Below the pieces are notes generated by a model. It ran no database searches, was not told the origin of the DNA, and was given only the letters and a program-made list of their open reading frames with translations. Of a stretch of 64,000 nucleotides of DNA, positions 44,681-52,298 are shown one piece after another. A program made the position numbers and the translations under genes. Position 1 is the first letter of the stretch. Each line of letters begins with the position of its first letter. This stretch comes from Bin87 sp965261925 (lineage in GTDB: Bacteria; Chloroflexota; Dehalococcoidia; Lucifugimonadales; UBA3495): positions 1,364,001 to 1,428,000 of the forward strand of contig OZ253486.1 of NCBI GenBank assembly GCA_965261925.1, read 5' to 3'.

Positions 44681-44727
44681 TGATGACTCGGGCGTACCCA
44701 CGTTGTCATCGCGAGGATCCTTTCAGC

Positions 44728-44841
44728 GACGAGATTGCCACGCTGCGCTCGCAATGACCGAGGGGTGGCTCGCAGCGACCGAGGGGTGGCTCGCAACGAC
44801 CGAAGGGTGGCTCGCAATGACCGAGGGGTGGCTCGCAATGA
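44728..44841. repeat. Dispersed repeat copy 1: 30-bp core plus 21-bp tandem tail
   Basis: Core 44728-44757 (starts GACGAGATTGCCACGCTGCG, ends GCTCGCAATGA), followed by four 21-bp units (44758-44841, consensus CCGAGGGGTGGCTCGCAATGA, allowing for the last-base context) and a decaying fifth. The tail units repeat the last 11 bases of the core, GCTCGCAATGA. The core can fold by pairing ATTGC with GCAAT. No real gene crosses it; open frames on it are spurious. Confidence 0.93.
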
Positions 44842-44991
44842 CCGATGGTGCAAAGTGGGTAGGCGTGAGCTGATGATGAACGCCTTCCGACGCTATAATC
44901 CTCAAATCCCAAACTGATACTGCATCCGTATATCAACTTTCAGATTGCAAACCTGTTCGATGCAATTGATGCTGGTTGACCGGAGACCCGA
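44842..44991. other. Gap between repeat copy 1 and the RND gene
   Basis: No gene. A TATAAT box at 44894-44899 lies 92 bases ahead of the RND start and is a possible -10; no convincing -35. With 44681-44841 (repeat copy 1 and flanks) the stretch is devoid of coding sequence. Confidence 0.45.
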
Positions 44992-47900
44992 ATGATAATT
45001 CTGACCAGGTTGGCCCTGCGAAGTCGGACGGTCACCGTCATGATCCTGATCCTGGTGCTGGCGGGCGGCGTCTACGCCTACCAGCAGTTGCAGCAGGAGC
45101 TTTTTCCAGAGATCAGCCTGCGGGTCATCAACGTGGTCACCTCCTATCAGCAGGGAACCCCGTACCAGGTTTCGCAGGACGTCACCAAGCCCGTTGAAGA
45201 CCTGATAATCGGCATGGAGGGGTTGAAGGAAGTAACGTCGACGTCCCGGGCCACCCGTTCCCAAGTGAGGGCAAGTTTCAACAACAACGTGGACATCGAA
45301 GAAGCCGAGGCGGAAATCCTCAGCCGGGTGTCCAGCCTCCGGCTGCCCGATGCCGCCGACGACCCGCGCGTGTACGAGTTGACCCCGAACCAGCGGCCGG
45401 TGATGGAGCTGAGCGTATCGGGTCAACGCGATATTCCCGAGCTGCTCCGGGTAGTGGAACGGCAGGTTGTGCCGCCGCTCCAGGCGGTTCCGGGCGTGTT
45501 TGACGTGCAGGTTGAGGGCGGTGTCAACGAGCAGGTATTCGTGACGGTTGACCCCGAGTTGCTGAATACCTACGGGTTGACCATGCAGAACGTGATCGGG
45601 GCGCTGCAGAGCAATTCGGTGGATGTCAACACCGGCAGCGTCGAGTCCAGCGACGGCACCGTGACGGTTCGGGCCTTTCACGGCTACAGCGACCTGGACG
45701 CGATACGGAACCTGCCGGTGGGCTTTTCCCGTCCCGACGGTGGGCCGGCCGCGGCTCGCGGGGCGGGCGGCAATGTCACGCCGATTCGGATGTCTGAAGT
45801 GGCCGACGTGGAGGTTGCCACACCCGAAGCCACCACCATCTCGCGCACCAACGGGCAGCCCAGCGTCAGCCTGAACGTTCTCAAGACCGGCGACGGCAAC
45901 ACCATCGAAATCACCCGCGCCATCGATGATCTGATGACCGCGCTGTCGGACGATCTGCCGGCAGACCTGGAAATAGGAGTGATCGACAGCCAGGCTCCCC
46001 GACTGGAAGAGGAGCTGGGCAAGGTGATTGGACAGGGCGCCCAGGGCTTCGCGTTTGCCGTGATTGCGGTATTCCTCTTCCTGCTGCAACTGCGGCCGCG
46101 GCCTTTCGCCGGCATCGCCAACGCCATCCGCCCCACCATCATCATTGCACTGTCCATCCCGCTGAGCGTGATGGTGACGATGCTGGTAATGGCGCTGCTC
46201 GACTGGCCGATGAATTTCATGAGCCTGGCCGGCCTGGCCATCGCCGTGGGCCGGATCGTGGACGACAGCATCGTGGTGCTGGAGAACATCTACCGGCACA
46301 TCCAGGAGGGCAGCCCGCGCGCCGTGGCGGTGATTGCCGCGACCCAGGAGGTCAGCGCGCCCGTGGTGGCGTCCACCCTGACCACGGTGGGGGTATTCAT
46401 TCCCCTGGGATTTCTGCCCGGCGTGGTCGGACAGTTCTTCTCCCCCTTCGCGCAGACGGTGTGCGTTTCGCTGTTGGCGTCCACCCTGGTTGCCCTGACC
46501 GCCGTTCCGGTGCTGGCGTCCTGGTTCCTGCGGCAGGGTGACCTGGTCGAGGATCCCGCGACGCCCCGGGGCGATACGTACCTGCAGAAGCTGTACACCC
46601 CCGTGCTCCGGTTGGCTCTGCGCTACCGGCTGATCACAGCCGTCGCCAGCATCGCGGTGGTGCTGGCCAGCCTGACGCTCATCCGGGAGCTGCCCATTGA
46701 GCTGTTCTCCCAGGGACGCACCGAGGGCATCCGCATTGACCTCACCCTCCAGGGCAATCCTTCCACCATCCAGCTGGTCCAGGAGGTCAGCGCGGTTGAA
46801 CGCATTTTGGACGGGTTCGCCTCGGATGGGGCAGTGGAGAGCTACCAGGTGACGCTGGGCGCAAGCAGCCGAAGCTTCGGTTCCAGCGCCGACGCGGCCT
46901 TCGACCGGGCGGGTTTCAACATCCTGCTGGGTGAGGACGCGCCGTACGACCTGGATGAGCAGATCAGGAATGCCCTGCCGGAGAAGCGGGGCGTAACCAC
47001 GCGCGTTTTTGCGGATTCGGGCGGCCCGGGGCGCGGCGGCGGTCTGCGACTCACGCTCACCGGCGCCAACTACGAAGACGTGCGCATGGCCACCGACCGG
47101 CTGCAGGCGGCGGTCGAGCGCGATTCCGGCGTGCGCAACGTGCGGACCAATATCGTGGACGGCAGGGAAGAGCTGACCATCGCCATCGATCCCGACGAAG
47201 CGGGACGCTATGGCCTGTCACCGACGAACGTCGCCAACCAGATCCGCACCTGGATGCGGGGCAACGACGTCGCCGAGATCGACCTGGCCGGGGAAACGCT
47301 GGACGTGGTGGTGCGGGGCGTTCCCGAAGCCGTGGATGATCCCATGGACCTGCCGTTGCTGCCCATCACGGGAAACGCCGGCGCCGTCTCGCTGGGCAGC
47401 ATCGCCGACACCCGGCACACCGTAGGCCCCAGCGTGGTAACGCACTTCGACGGCCACCGCTCCGCCACGATTTCAGGCGGGCTGGCCGGACGGGACGCTG
47501 GCGCCATCGGCGAACGGGTCGACGCGATCATCGCATCCACGACGCTGCCGCCGGGGGTGAGCGTGCGGTCCGGCGGCACGTTCAGCGACATCCGGGAAGA
47601 GTTCAACAATGTATACGTGGCCATGGCAATCGGGGTGTCCCTGGTGTACCTGGTGATGGTGGCCACGCTGGGTTCCCTGAAGATACCGTTCATAGTGGTG
47701 TTGAGCATGCCGCTGGCGGTGGTGGGGGCACTGACGGCGCTGGTCATCACCGACCGGTCGTTGAGCTTGCCGGCGATGATGGGGTTCCTGCTGCTGGTGG
47801 GGATCGTCGTGACCAACGCCATCGTGCTGCTGACCTTCGTCCAGCAACTGCGCAACCGGGGCTACGACGCGCTGGACGCGGTGATAGAGGCCGGGCGCAC

Positions 47901-48216
47901 GCGCCTGCGCCCCATCCTGATGACCGCCTTCACCACGATCCTGGCGTTGATACCGCTATCGGTCAGCGAATCCGCGGGGCTGGTGGGCGCGGAACTCGCC
48001 ACTGTCGTCATCGGCGGTCTGCTGAGCTCGACGTTCCTGACGCTGGTGGCGGTCCCGGTGGTGTACATGTTGTTCGAAGAGTCGGCGCCGAACCTGTACC
48101 GCCGAGCGTTGAGGTTGTTGGGGATACGGGCGGGTCGCCCGGCGGAAGCCATCCATGCCGAGGAACTCGGCCCACTGGCCGGCGGAGGCTCCGGCGTCAA
48201 TCCGGGCAACGATTAG
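44992..48216 (+). CDS. RND-family transporter (AcrB/MMPL-type efflux pump)
   Basis: 1074 residues. Full RND plan with duplicated halves: TM1 (RTVTVMILILVLAGGVYAY), porter loop, TM2-6 (GFAFAVIAVFLFLLQLRPRP; GLAIAVGRIVDDSIVVLENI, where the two Asp of TM4 sit in VDDS), then a second half with TM7 (RLITAVASIAVVLASLTLIR), a second porter domain, and TM8-12 (FNNVYVAMAIGVSLVYLVMV; LPAMMGFLLLVGIVVTNAIV). Uses proton-motive force to expel substrates. No adaptor (MFP) or outer-membrane partner is adjacent, so it may work alone or with genes elsewhere. Substrate unknown. Confidence 0.92.
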   Translation: MIILTRLALRSRTVTVMILILVLAGGVYAYQQLQQELFPEISLRVINVVTSYQQGTPYQVSQDVTKPVEDLIIGMEGLKEVTSTSRATRSQVRASFNNNVDIEEAEAEILSRVSSLRLPDAADDPRVYELTPNQRPVMELSVSGQRDIPELLRVVERQVVPPLQAVPGVFDVQVEGGVNEQVFVTVDPELLNTYGLTMQNVIGALQSNSVDVNTGSVESSDGTVTVRAFHGYSDLDAIRNLPVGFSRPDGGPAAARGAGGNVTPIRMSEVADVEVATPEATTISRTNGQPSVSLNVLKTGDGNTIEITRAIDDLMTALSDDLPADLEIGVIDSQAPRLEEELGKVIGQGAQGFAFAVIAVFLFLLQLRPRPFAGIANAIRPTIIIALSIPLSVMVTMLVMALLDWPMNFMSLAGLAIAVGRIVDDSIVVLENIYRHIQEGSPRAVAVIAATQEVSAPVVASTLTTVGVFIPLGFLPGVVGQFFSPFAQTVCVSLLASTLVALTAVPVLASWFLRQGDLVEDPATPRGDTYLQKLYTPVLRLALRYRLITAVASIAVVLASLTLIRELPIELFSQGRTEGIRIDLTLQGNPSTIQLVQEVSAVERILDGFASDGAVESYQVTLGASSRSFGSSADAAFDRAGFNILLGEDAPYDLDEQIRNALPEKRGVTTRVFADSGGPGRGGGLRLTLTGANYEDVRMATDRLQAAVERDSGVRNVRTNIVDGREELTIAIDPDEAGRYGLSPTNVANQIRTWMRGNDVAEIDLAGETLDVVVRGVPEAVDDPMDLPLLPITGNAGAVSLGSIADTRHTVGPSVVTHFDGHRSATISGGLAGRDAGAIGERVDAIIASTTLPPGVSVRSGGTFSDIREEFNNVYVAMAIGVSLVYLVMVATLGSLKIPFIVVLSMPLAVVGALTALVITDRSLSLPAMMGFLLLVGIVVTNAIVLLTFVQQLRNRGYDALDAVIEAGRTRLRPILMTAFTTILALIPLSVSESAGLVGAELATVVIGGLLSSTFLTLVAVPVVYMLFEESAPNLYRRALRLLGIRAGRPAEAIHAEELGPLAGGGSGVNPGND

Positions 48217-48301
48217 TCCGGAGCGGTCCAGGTCGCGGACCCAGCTCACCCAATGAAAGGCGACGCGGCGATCCCGTCGCCCTAACGACGCCGTGTCGGC
48301 C

Positions 48302-48392
48302 GACGAGATTGCCACGCTGCGCTCGCAATGATGGATCGGTCCGCATGGTTCCGTTCGCATGGGTCGGTCGGCACGGGTCGGTCCACATGGTT
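48302..48392. repeat. Dispersed repeat copy 2: core plus 14-bp tandem tail
   Basis: Core at 48302-48331 is identical in its 30 bases to copy 1. After five bases, four 14-bp units (48337-48392; first unit CGGTCCGCATGGTT) follow. The tail has a different period and a different sequence from copies 1, 3 and 4. Confidence 0.9.
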
Positions 48393-48570
48393 TGCGATTA
48401 CTGCTTCACGATGTCGGGACTGGGTGAGATGAAAAGGTGAGTGACTTACCTCCTGCTTTGCTATGGTCTGCTTGCGGTTTTGATTTGGGTGTCAGGCGTT
48501 GCGGTTTCGGGTTGGTGTCGGAGCGCAGCCAACACTGTTTTTGAGCGCAAATCTTTTGAGTCCCAAGCTT

Positions 48571-48690
48571 CTGTGACCCGCGGGGAACCGGCCAAGGAGG
48601 CCGGCGCCATGCGGCACGGGCCGGAGGTGACACCCGCCGGGTCGTAACGCGGCCGCCCCGCGGAATAGAACGGGTAGCGGCAGCTGCCGA
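48571..48690. other. GC-rich nested inverted repeats, possible structured RNA
   Basis: CCGCGGGG (48578-48585) pairs perfectly with CCCCGCGG (48656-48663); inside it CCGGCC (48588-48593) pairs with GGCCGG (48599-48604); a further palindrome CGGCAGCTGCCG lies at 48678-48689. I could not match it to a known RNA family. Confidence 0.35.
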
Positions 48691-48965
48691 CCATGATGCG
48701 AAGAACCGACTGGGCCGTTGCCGACCCGAAACCGTATCGCCTAGCTATTCAGATTTAGGTTCGGCGACGCCGCTGGCCTGGCGGCGGTTCCGGCGGGGGT
48801 CGCGAGGCCGCGCCGGGATTGCCTGACAGGGCTATGATAGAACATGGGTACTGTTAGTGCAAGGGGCAGATGTCATTGGGGCAGGGTCGTTGGATTGTCG
48901 CCGTGGGGAATGACACGCGGCGGCGGGGCAACGCAGCGGTGTTTGGCAAGAGCCGTTGCTACGGC

Positions 48966-49100
48966 GACGAGATTGCCACGCTGCGCTCGCAATGACGTTC
49001 GGGCTGCTGGCAGTGACATTCAGGATGCTCGCAGTGACGTTCGGGCTGCTCGTAGTGGTATTCGGGCTGCTCGTAATGCCATTCAAGTTGATGGTAATGG
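48966..49100. repeat. Dispersed repeat copy 3: core plus five 21-bp units
   Basis: Core at 48966-48995 identical to copies 1 and 2. Five 21-bp units follow directly (48996-49100), first unit CGTTCGGGCTGCTGGCAGTGA ending like the core; units diverge progressively away from the core. Minus-strand open frames here read as seven-residue His/Glu/Gln repeats and are artefacts. Confidence 0.93.
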
Positions 49101-49216
49101 CATTTCGGCAATTTGAATGACGCGGAGACGGACGGACGGTTGGCGTTCACCGGGACGAAATTCCGGTATGATAGTTGGGCTCATATCCCATCAATTGAAC
49201 TAAACAGGAGCGCACA

Positions 49217-49540
49217 ATGTACCTACTGAGAAGGATATTCAAGGCCAAGCCCGGCGAGGCCCGCCGCGTGGCCAGCCTGCTGCAGAAGCAGGCGCAGATC
49301 TACCACGAGGCCGGCCAGCGCAGCGAGTTCAAGGTCTATTTCAATGGCGCCACCGTGCCCGGCAAGAGAGACGTGGTCGTGCTGGAGTGGACCGACGAGG
49401 CGCTGATGTCCCCCATGCGCGGCGGGCACTCTTTGCCAGCGGCGGCCCTGGAAATTGGGGCGCAGATCCGTCCGCTGGTGGAGGGCAACCGCATCGAGTT
49501 CATGGAGCTGATGACGCCCGACAAGATGCTGGACGTCTAA
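49217..49540 (+). CDS. Small dimeric alpha-beta barrel-like protein
   Basis: 107 residues. AACAGGAG precedes the ATG. The strand-helix pattern (MYLLRRIFKAKPGEARRVAS, then RSEFKVYFNGATVPGKRDVV and a terminal MELMTP) is that of ferredoxin-like dimeric barrel proteins (NIPSNAP/ABM-type). No catalytic residue is obvious. Located 43 bases upstream of a CinA-C gene. Function unknown. Confidence 0.6.
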   Translation: MYLLRRIFKAKPGEARRVASLLQKQAQIYHEAGQRSEFKVYFNGATVPGKRDVVVLEWTDEALMSPMRGGHSLPAAALEIGAQIRPLVEGNRIEFMELMTPDKMLDV

Positions 49541-49583
49541 TCGCCGGGACATTTAATCGCTGGCATATTCAGGAGGCAAGATC

Positions 49584-50054
49584 GTGGAAGTAGCACAGGT
49601 GGCAGAGATACTCCTGGAGCGCGGGCAGACGGTGTCCGTTGCCGAGGCGTGCACCAACGGCCTGCTCGGCTATACGCTGGGCACCATCCCGGGCGCGTCC
49701 CGGTTTTTCCCGGGCGGCGTCGTCGCCTACACCGGGGGCCTGAAGGAGAAGATTCTCGGGGTGCCCGACGAGCTATACGAGACCGCCGGCAGCGTCAGCC
49801 GGGAGATGGCCATCGCCATGGCCCGGGGCGCGTTGGAACTGACGGGTACGGACTTTGCCCTGTCGACCACCGGCGTCACCGGCCCGGCCGCGGGGCGCAG
49901 CGGATTGCCCATCGGCACCTTCTGGATCGGCCTGGCCGTCAAGGATGGTGAAGACGCCGCGGTCGAGATCCGCGTGGGCGGCGACCGCGACGCCACCAAG
50001 CACGGCGCGGTGCAGGCCGCCATCGACCTGCTGGGCCGGGAGCTGAGCGGGTAG
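49584..50054 (+). CDS. CinA C-terminal family amidohydrolase (PncC-like)
   Basis: 156 residues from GTG 49584, AGGAGG upstream. Stand-alone CinA-C domain: VAEACTNGLLGYTLG, PGASRFFPGGVVAYTGGLK, then STTGVTGPAAGRSGLPIG. Family members deamidate nicotinamide mononucleotide to NaMN. The usual ES-C-TGG reads EACTNG here, so a change near the active site is possible. Confidence 0.88.
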   Translation: MEVAQVAEILLERGQTVSVAEACTNGLLGYTLGTIPGASRFFPGGVVAYTGGLKEKILGVPDELYETAGSVSREMAIAMARGALELTGTDFALSTTGVTGPAAGRSGLPIGTFWIGLAVKDGEDAAVEIRVGGDRDATKHGAVQAAIDLLGRELSG

Positions 50055-50085
50055 CGAGAGCGGAGCGTATTGTGGCATATGCCCG

Positions 50086-50586
50086 ATGAGTTTCGCGCGA
50101 GGGCTCGTCGATGCCATCGTAAATCCCCCAAAGCGGCATTCCGCGCGGTGGTGGGCATCCCGCATCGTCCCACCAACCGCGACGGTGGCAGAGTTGTTGA
50201 TGGCGGTTGCCACGTTGCTCCGTCATACAGACTTGGGACAATTGGGGCGCCTATTGGCCGCCACCAATCTTTTGGACCGCGCCGTCAGCGCAACGCAAGT
50301 TGATCCGGCAGTTACCCTCGCGGTTCTGGCGATTGCACATATCGGAGTTGAGCGCATCATGGCACTATTGGAAATTCTGCTGAAGCCGCTTCTCAACGCT
50401 CAGTTGGAAGCCGGGATTGAGATGGGTAAAGCTGAGGGTAAAGCTGAGGGCAAGGCTGAAGGAGAAGCTCACGGCAGGTCCGAAGCCAGCGCAGAATTTG
50501 AGGCGTGGAAAGCGCTACAGCGGGCAGCCGGCGTCCGGTTTGTTGAGAACGAAGCGCCGGAAGACCGATCCGGTCCGCAACAATAA
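50086..50586 (+). CDS. Hypothetical protein with GKAE-repeat tail
   Basis: 166 residues. Two amphipathic/hydrophobic segments (VAELLMAVATLLRHTDLGQL; VDPAVTLAVLAIAHIGVERI), then LLEILLKPLLNAQLEAGIEM and a Gly/Lys/Ala/Glu tail encoded by 12-bp tandem repeats (GKAEGKAEGKAEGEAHG). The tail and the preceding helix resemble the protein at 12409-12732. No family recognised; likely a coiled-coil or membrane-associated protein. Confidence 0.55.
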   Translation: MSFARGLVDAIVNPPKRHSARWWASRIVPPTATVAELLMAVATLLRHTDLGQLGRLLAATNLLDRAVSATQVDPAVTLAVLAIAHIGVERIMALLEILLKPLLNAQLEAGIEMGKAEGKAEGKAEGEAHGRSEASAEFEAWKALQRAAGVRFVENEAPEDRSGPQQ

Positions 50587-50638
50587 CGTACCGTCACCAT
50601 AGGTGTGCTGGCTTTTTGACACGTACAGAGGTACCACA

Positions 50639-51649
50639 ATGAAGTTTGGAGTCTCCCTTTCCGCCATCGCCCAGCAGCCGGCCGGCGCCGACATGCAGCA
50701 GGCCTTCGCCGACATCTGCTCCTATGTGGGCGCGGCGCGGGACCTGGGGTTCGACATGGTCTACCAGGGGCAGCACTACCTGACCGATCCCTACCAGCAA
50801 TTGCAGACGATGCCGCTGCTGGCCCGGATATCGGCGGAGGCTCGGGGCATGGGACTGGTGGCGACCATGCTGATACCCTTGCATCACCCGGTGGACCTGG
50901 CGGAACGGGTGGCAACCATGGACGTGATAACGGGCGGCAACTTCACGCTGAGCGCCGCGCTGGGGTACCGGGACGAGGAGTATGACAACTTCGGTGTGCC
51001 TCGCCGGACCCGGGTCAACCGCTATCTCGAATGCCTGGAAGCCATGCGCCTGCTGTGGTCGGGCGAGAAGGTCAACTACGAGGGGCAATACTTCCGCCTG
51101 AAGGATGCCCAGTTGATGCTGAAGCCGGTGCAGCAGCCCCATCCGCCGGTGTGGGTGGCCGCCAACAGCGACGCCGCCATTACCCGCGCCGCGCGCCTGG
51201 GCTACACCTGGTACGTGAACCCCCACGCCAAGTTCGAAACCATCAGCCAGCAGGTGGAGATGTATCACGAGGCTGCCGGCGCTGCGAACTCGGGCGCGCC
51301 GGACCGCCTGCCCCTGGGTCGGGAGGTGTTCGTGGGTCGCACTCACGAGGAGGCTTTCGCCAGCGCGGCGCCCTACCTGGGCGGCAAGTACGAGGCCTAC
51401 GCCCAGTGGGGCCAGGACAAGGCGCTGCCCGGCGATGAAAACTTCCGCGAACCCTTCGAGGATTTGGCCCGCGACCGCTTCGTCATCGGCAACCCCGACG
51501 AGGTGGTGGAGGAGCTAACCCGCTACCGCGAGCTGGGGATGTCCCACGGCTGCTTCCGCATGATGTGGCCCGGGATGCCTTTGCAGGATGGGGTCGCCAA
51601 CCTGGAGCTGTTCGCAGAGCGGGTGGCGCCGCATCTGAGGGAGGATTAG
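50639..51649 (+). CDS. LLM-class flavin/F420-dependent oxidoreductase
   Basis: 336 residues from ATG 50639. Luciferase-like barrel: MKFGVSLSAIAQQPAGAD, VYQGQHYLTDPYQQLQTMPL, GLVATMLIPLHHPVDLAERV, MDVITGGNFTLSAALGYRDE, KPVQQPHPPVWVAANSDAAI. The GGNF and the LGYRDEEYDNFG segment are typical of F420- or FMN-binding members; which cofactor is used cannot be told. Substrate unknown. Confidence 0.92.
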   Translation: MKFGVSLSAIAQQPAGADMQQAFADICSYVGAARDLGFDMVYQGQHYLTDPYQQLQTMPLLARISAEARGMGLVATMLIPLHHPVDLAERVATMDVITGGNFTLSAALGYRDEEYDNFGVPRRTRVNRYLECLEAMRLLWSGEKVNYEGQYFRLKDAQLMLKPVQQPHPPVWVAANSDAAITRAARLGYTWYVNPHAKFETISQQVEMYHEAAGAANSGAPDRLPLGREVFVGRTHEEAFASAAPYLGGKYEAYAQWGQDKALPGDENFREPFEDLARDRFVIGNPDEVVEELTRYRELGMSHGCFRMMWPGMPLQDGVANLELFAERVAPHLRED

Positions 51650-51802
51650 ATTAGGGTTCGCGTGGCAGAGCGGGGACTTGCGATAATTCTTGACCAATTT
51701 TGTTGGCCGCGATGGGTGAGCCCCGCCGGGTTATGTTCGGATGAGGAGCGGTAGGTAACGCCAGCTAGCCGAGAACGGACCCTGTGCCGCCAGACTGCAC
51801 CC

Positions 51803-52189
51803 TTATCGAATAGCAAGAGCCTCGGCGTCATCGATGTACGCGGCCGTTTCTCTAATGCGACGTTCGGTGTGCCGGTTGCACCGCCCATCGTAGAAGCAGG
51901 CCCCGTGCAGTTGACCGAGACGGCTGTAATAACGGCCTTGGAGAGTTCTGGCCACGGGTTCTTGATCGGTCAGGTCGTCCAGATCGTCGGTAGTTCTGGC
52001 GGTGGTTACGGGCTCGTCTCCAGTCAGGGCCAATATGAGCGCGTCGGTGGCGCGTTTGGTGGCGCACCAGGCTTTTTCCGCCGCGTCGCGGATGTCACCG
52101 TGTTCAAGGCGTTGAACGGCTTGAGCGTGGATATCCCGAGCATCGGCGAAGAGTTCGTCCACACGATCCTGTACTGAAGTAGTTGTCAT
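51803..52189 (-). CDS. HEPN-like small helical protein
   Basis: 128 residues, ATG at 52189 behind GGAG. All-helical, with an N-terminal LFADARDIHAQAVQRLEHGD, a core AAEKAWCATKRATDALILAL and a C-terminal RRIRETAAYIDDAEALA segment; layout resembles the HEPN/PaREP1-like protein at 5336-5692. An RxxxxH motif is not clear. No antitoxin gene is adjacent. Confidence 0.55.
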   Translation of the reverse strand: MTTTSVQDRVDELFADARDIHAQAVQRLEHGDIRDAAEKAWCATKRATDALILALTGDEPVTTARTTDDLDDLTDQEPVARTLQGRYYSRLGQLHGACFYDGRCNRHTERRIRETAAYIDDAEALAIR

Positions 52190-52298
52190 TAATCAACTCC
52201 CGCGACTGTGCGAAGCCAACAATGGCTCTGCGTGCCAGTCTGCGACGCGGTTACCGTATCCGAAACGGCCGGCCCCCGGCACGATTGCATTGTAGCGT

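Larger units (their letters stand above)
48217..49216. other. 1-kb repeat-rich intergenic region
   Basis: No supported gene. Contains repeat copies 2 and 3, and between them a GC-rich stretch (48571-48690) with nested inverted repeats. A plus-strand open frame at 48441-48647 (68 codons) starts with one hydrophobic segment but has no ribosome site, no family and no continuation, so I leave it out. Possible -10 boxes TATGAT at 48834-48839 and 49167-49172; the latter fits the gene at 49217. Confidence 0.6.

Noticed and set aside
44902..46299. 465-codon minus-strand open frame opposite the RND gene
   Set aside because: High-GC antisense artefact; the RND gene on the other strand has full domain structure.
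48441..48647. 68-codon plus-strand ORF with a hydrophobic start
   Set aside because: No ribosome-binding site or family, and it crosses the structured GC-rich segment; listed only as part of the intergenic region.
48996..49100. Possible CRISPR array in the 21-bp tandem repeats
   Set aside because: The units are contiguous with no unique spacers, and no cas genes are present.
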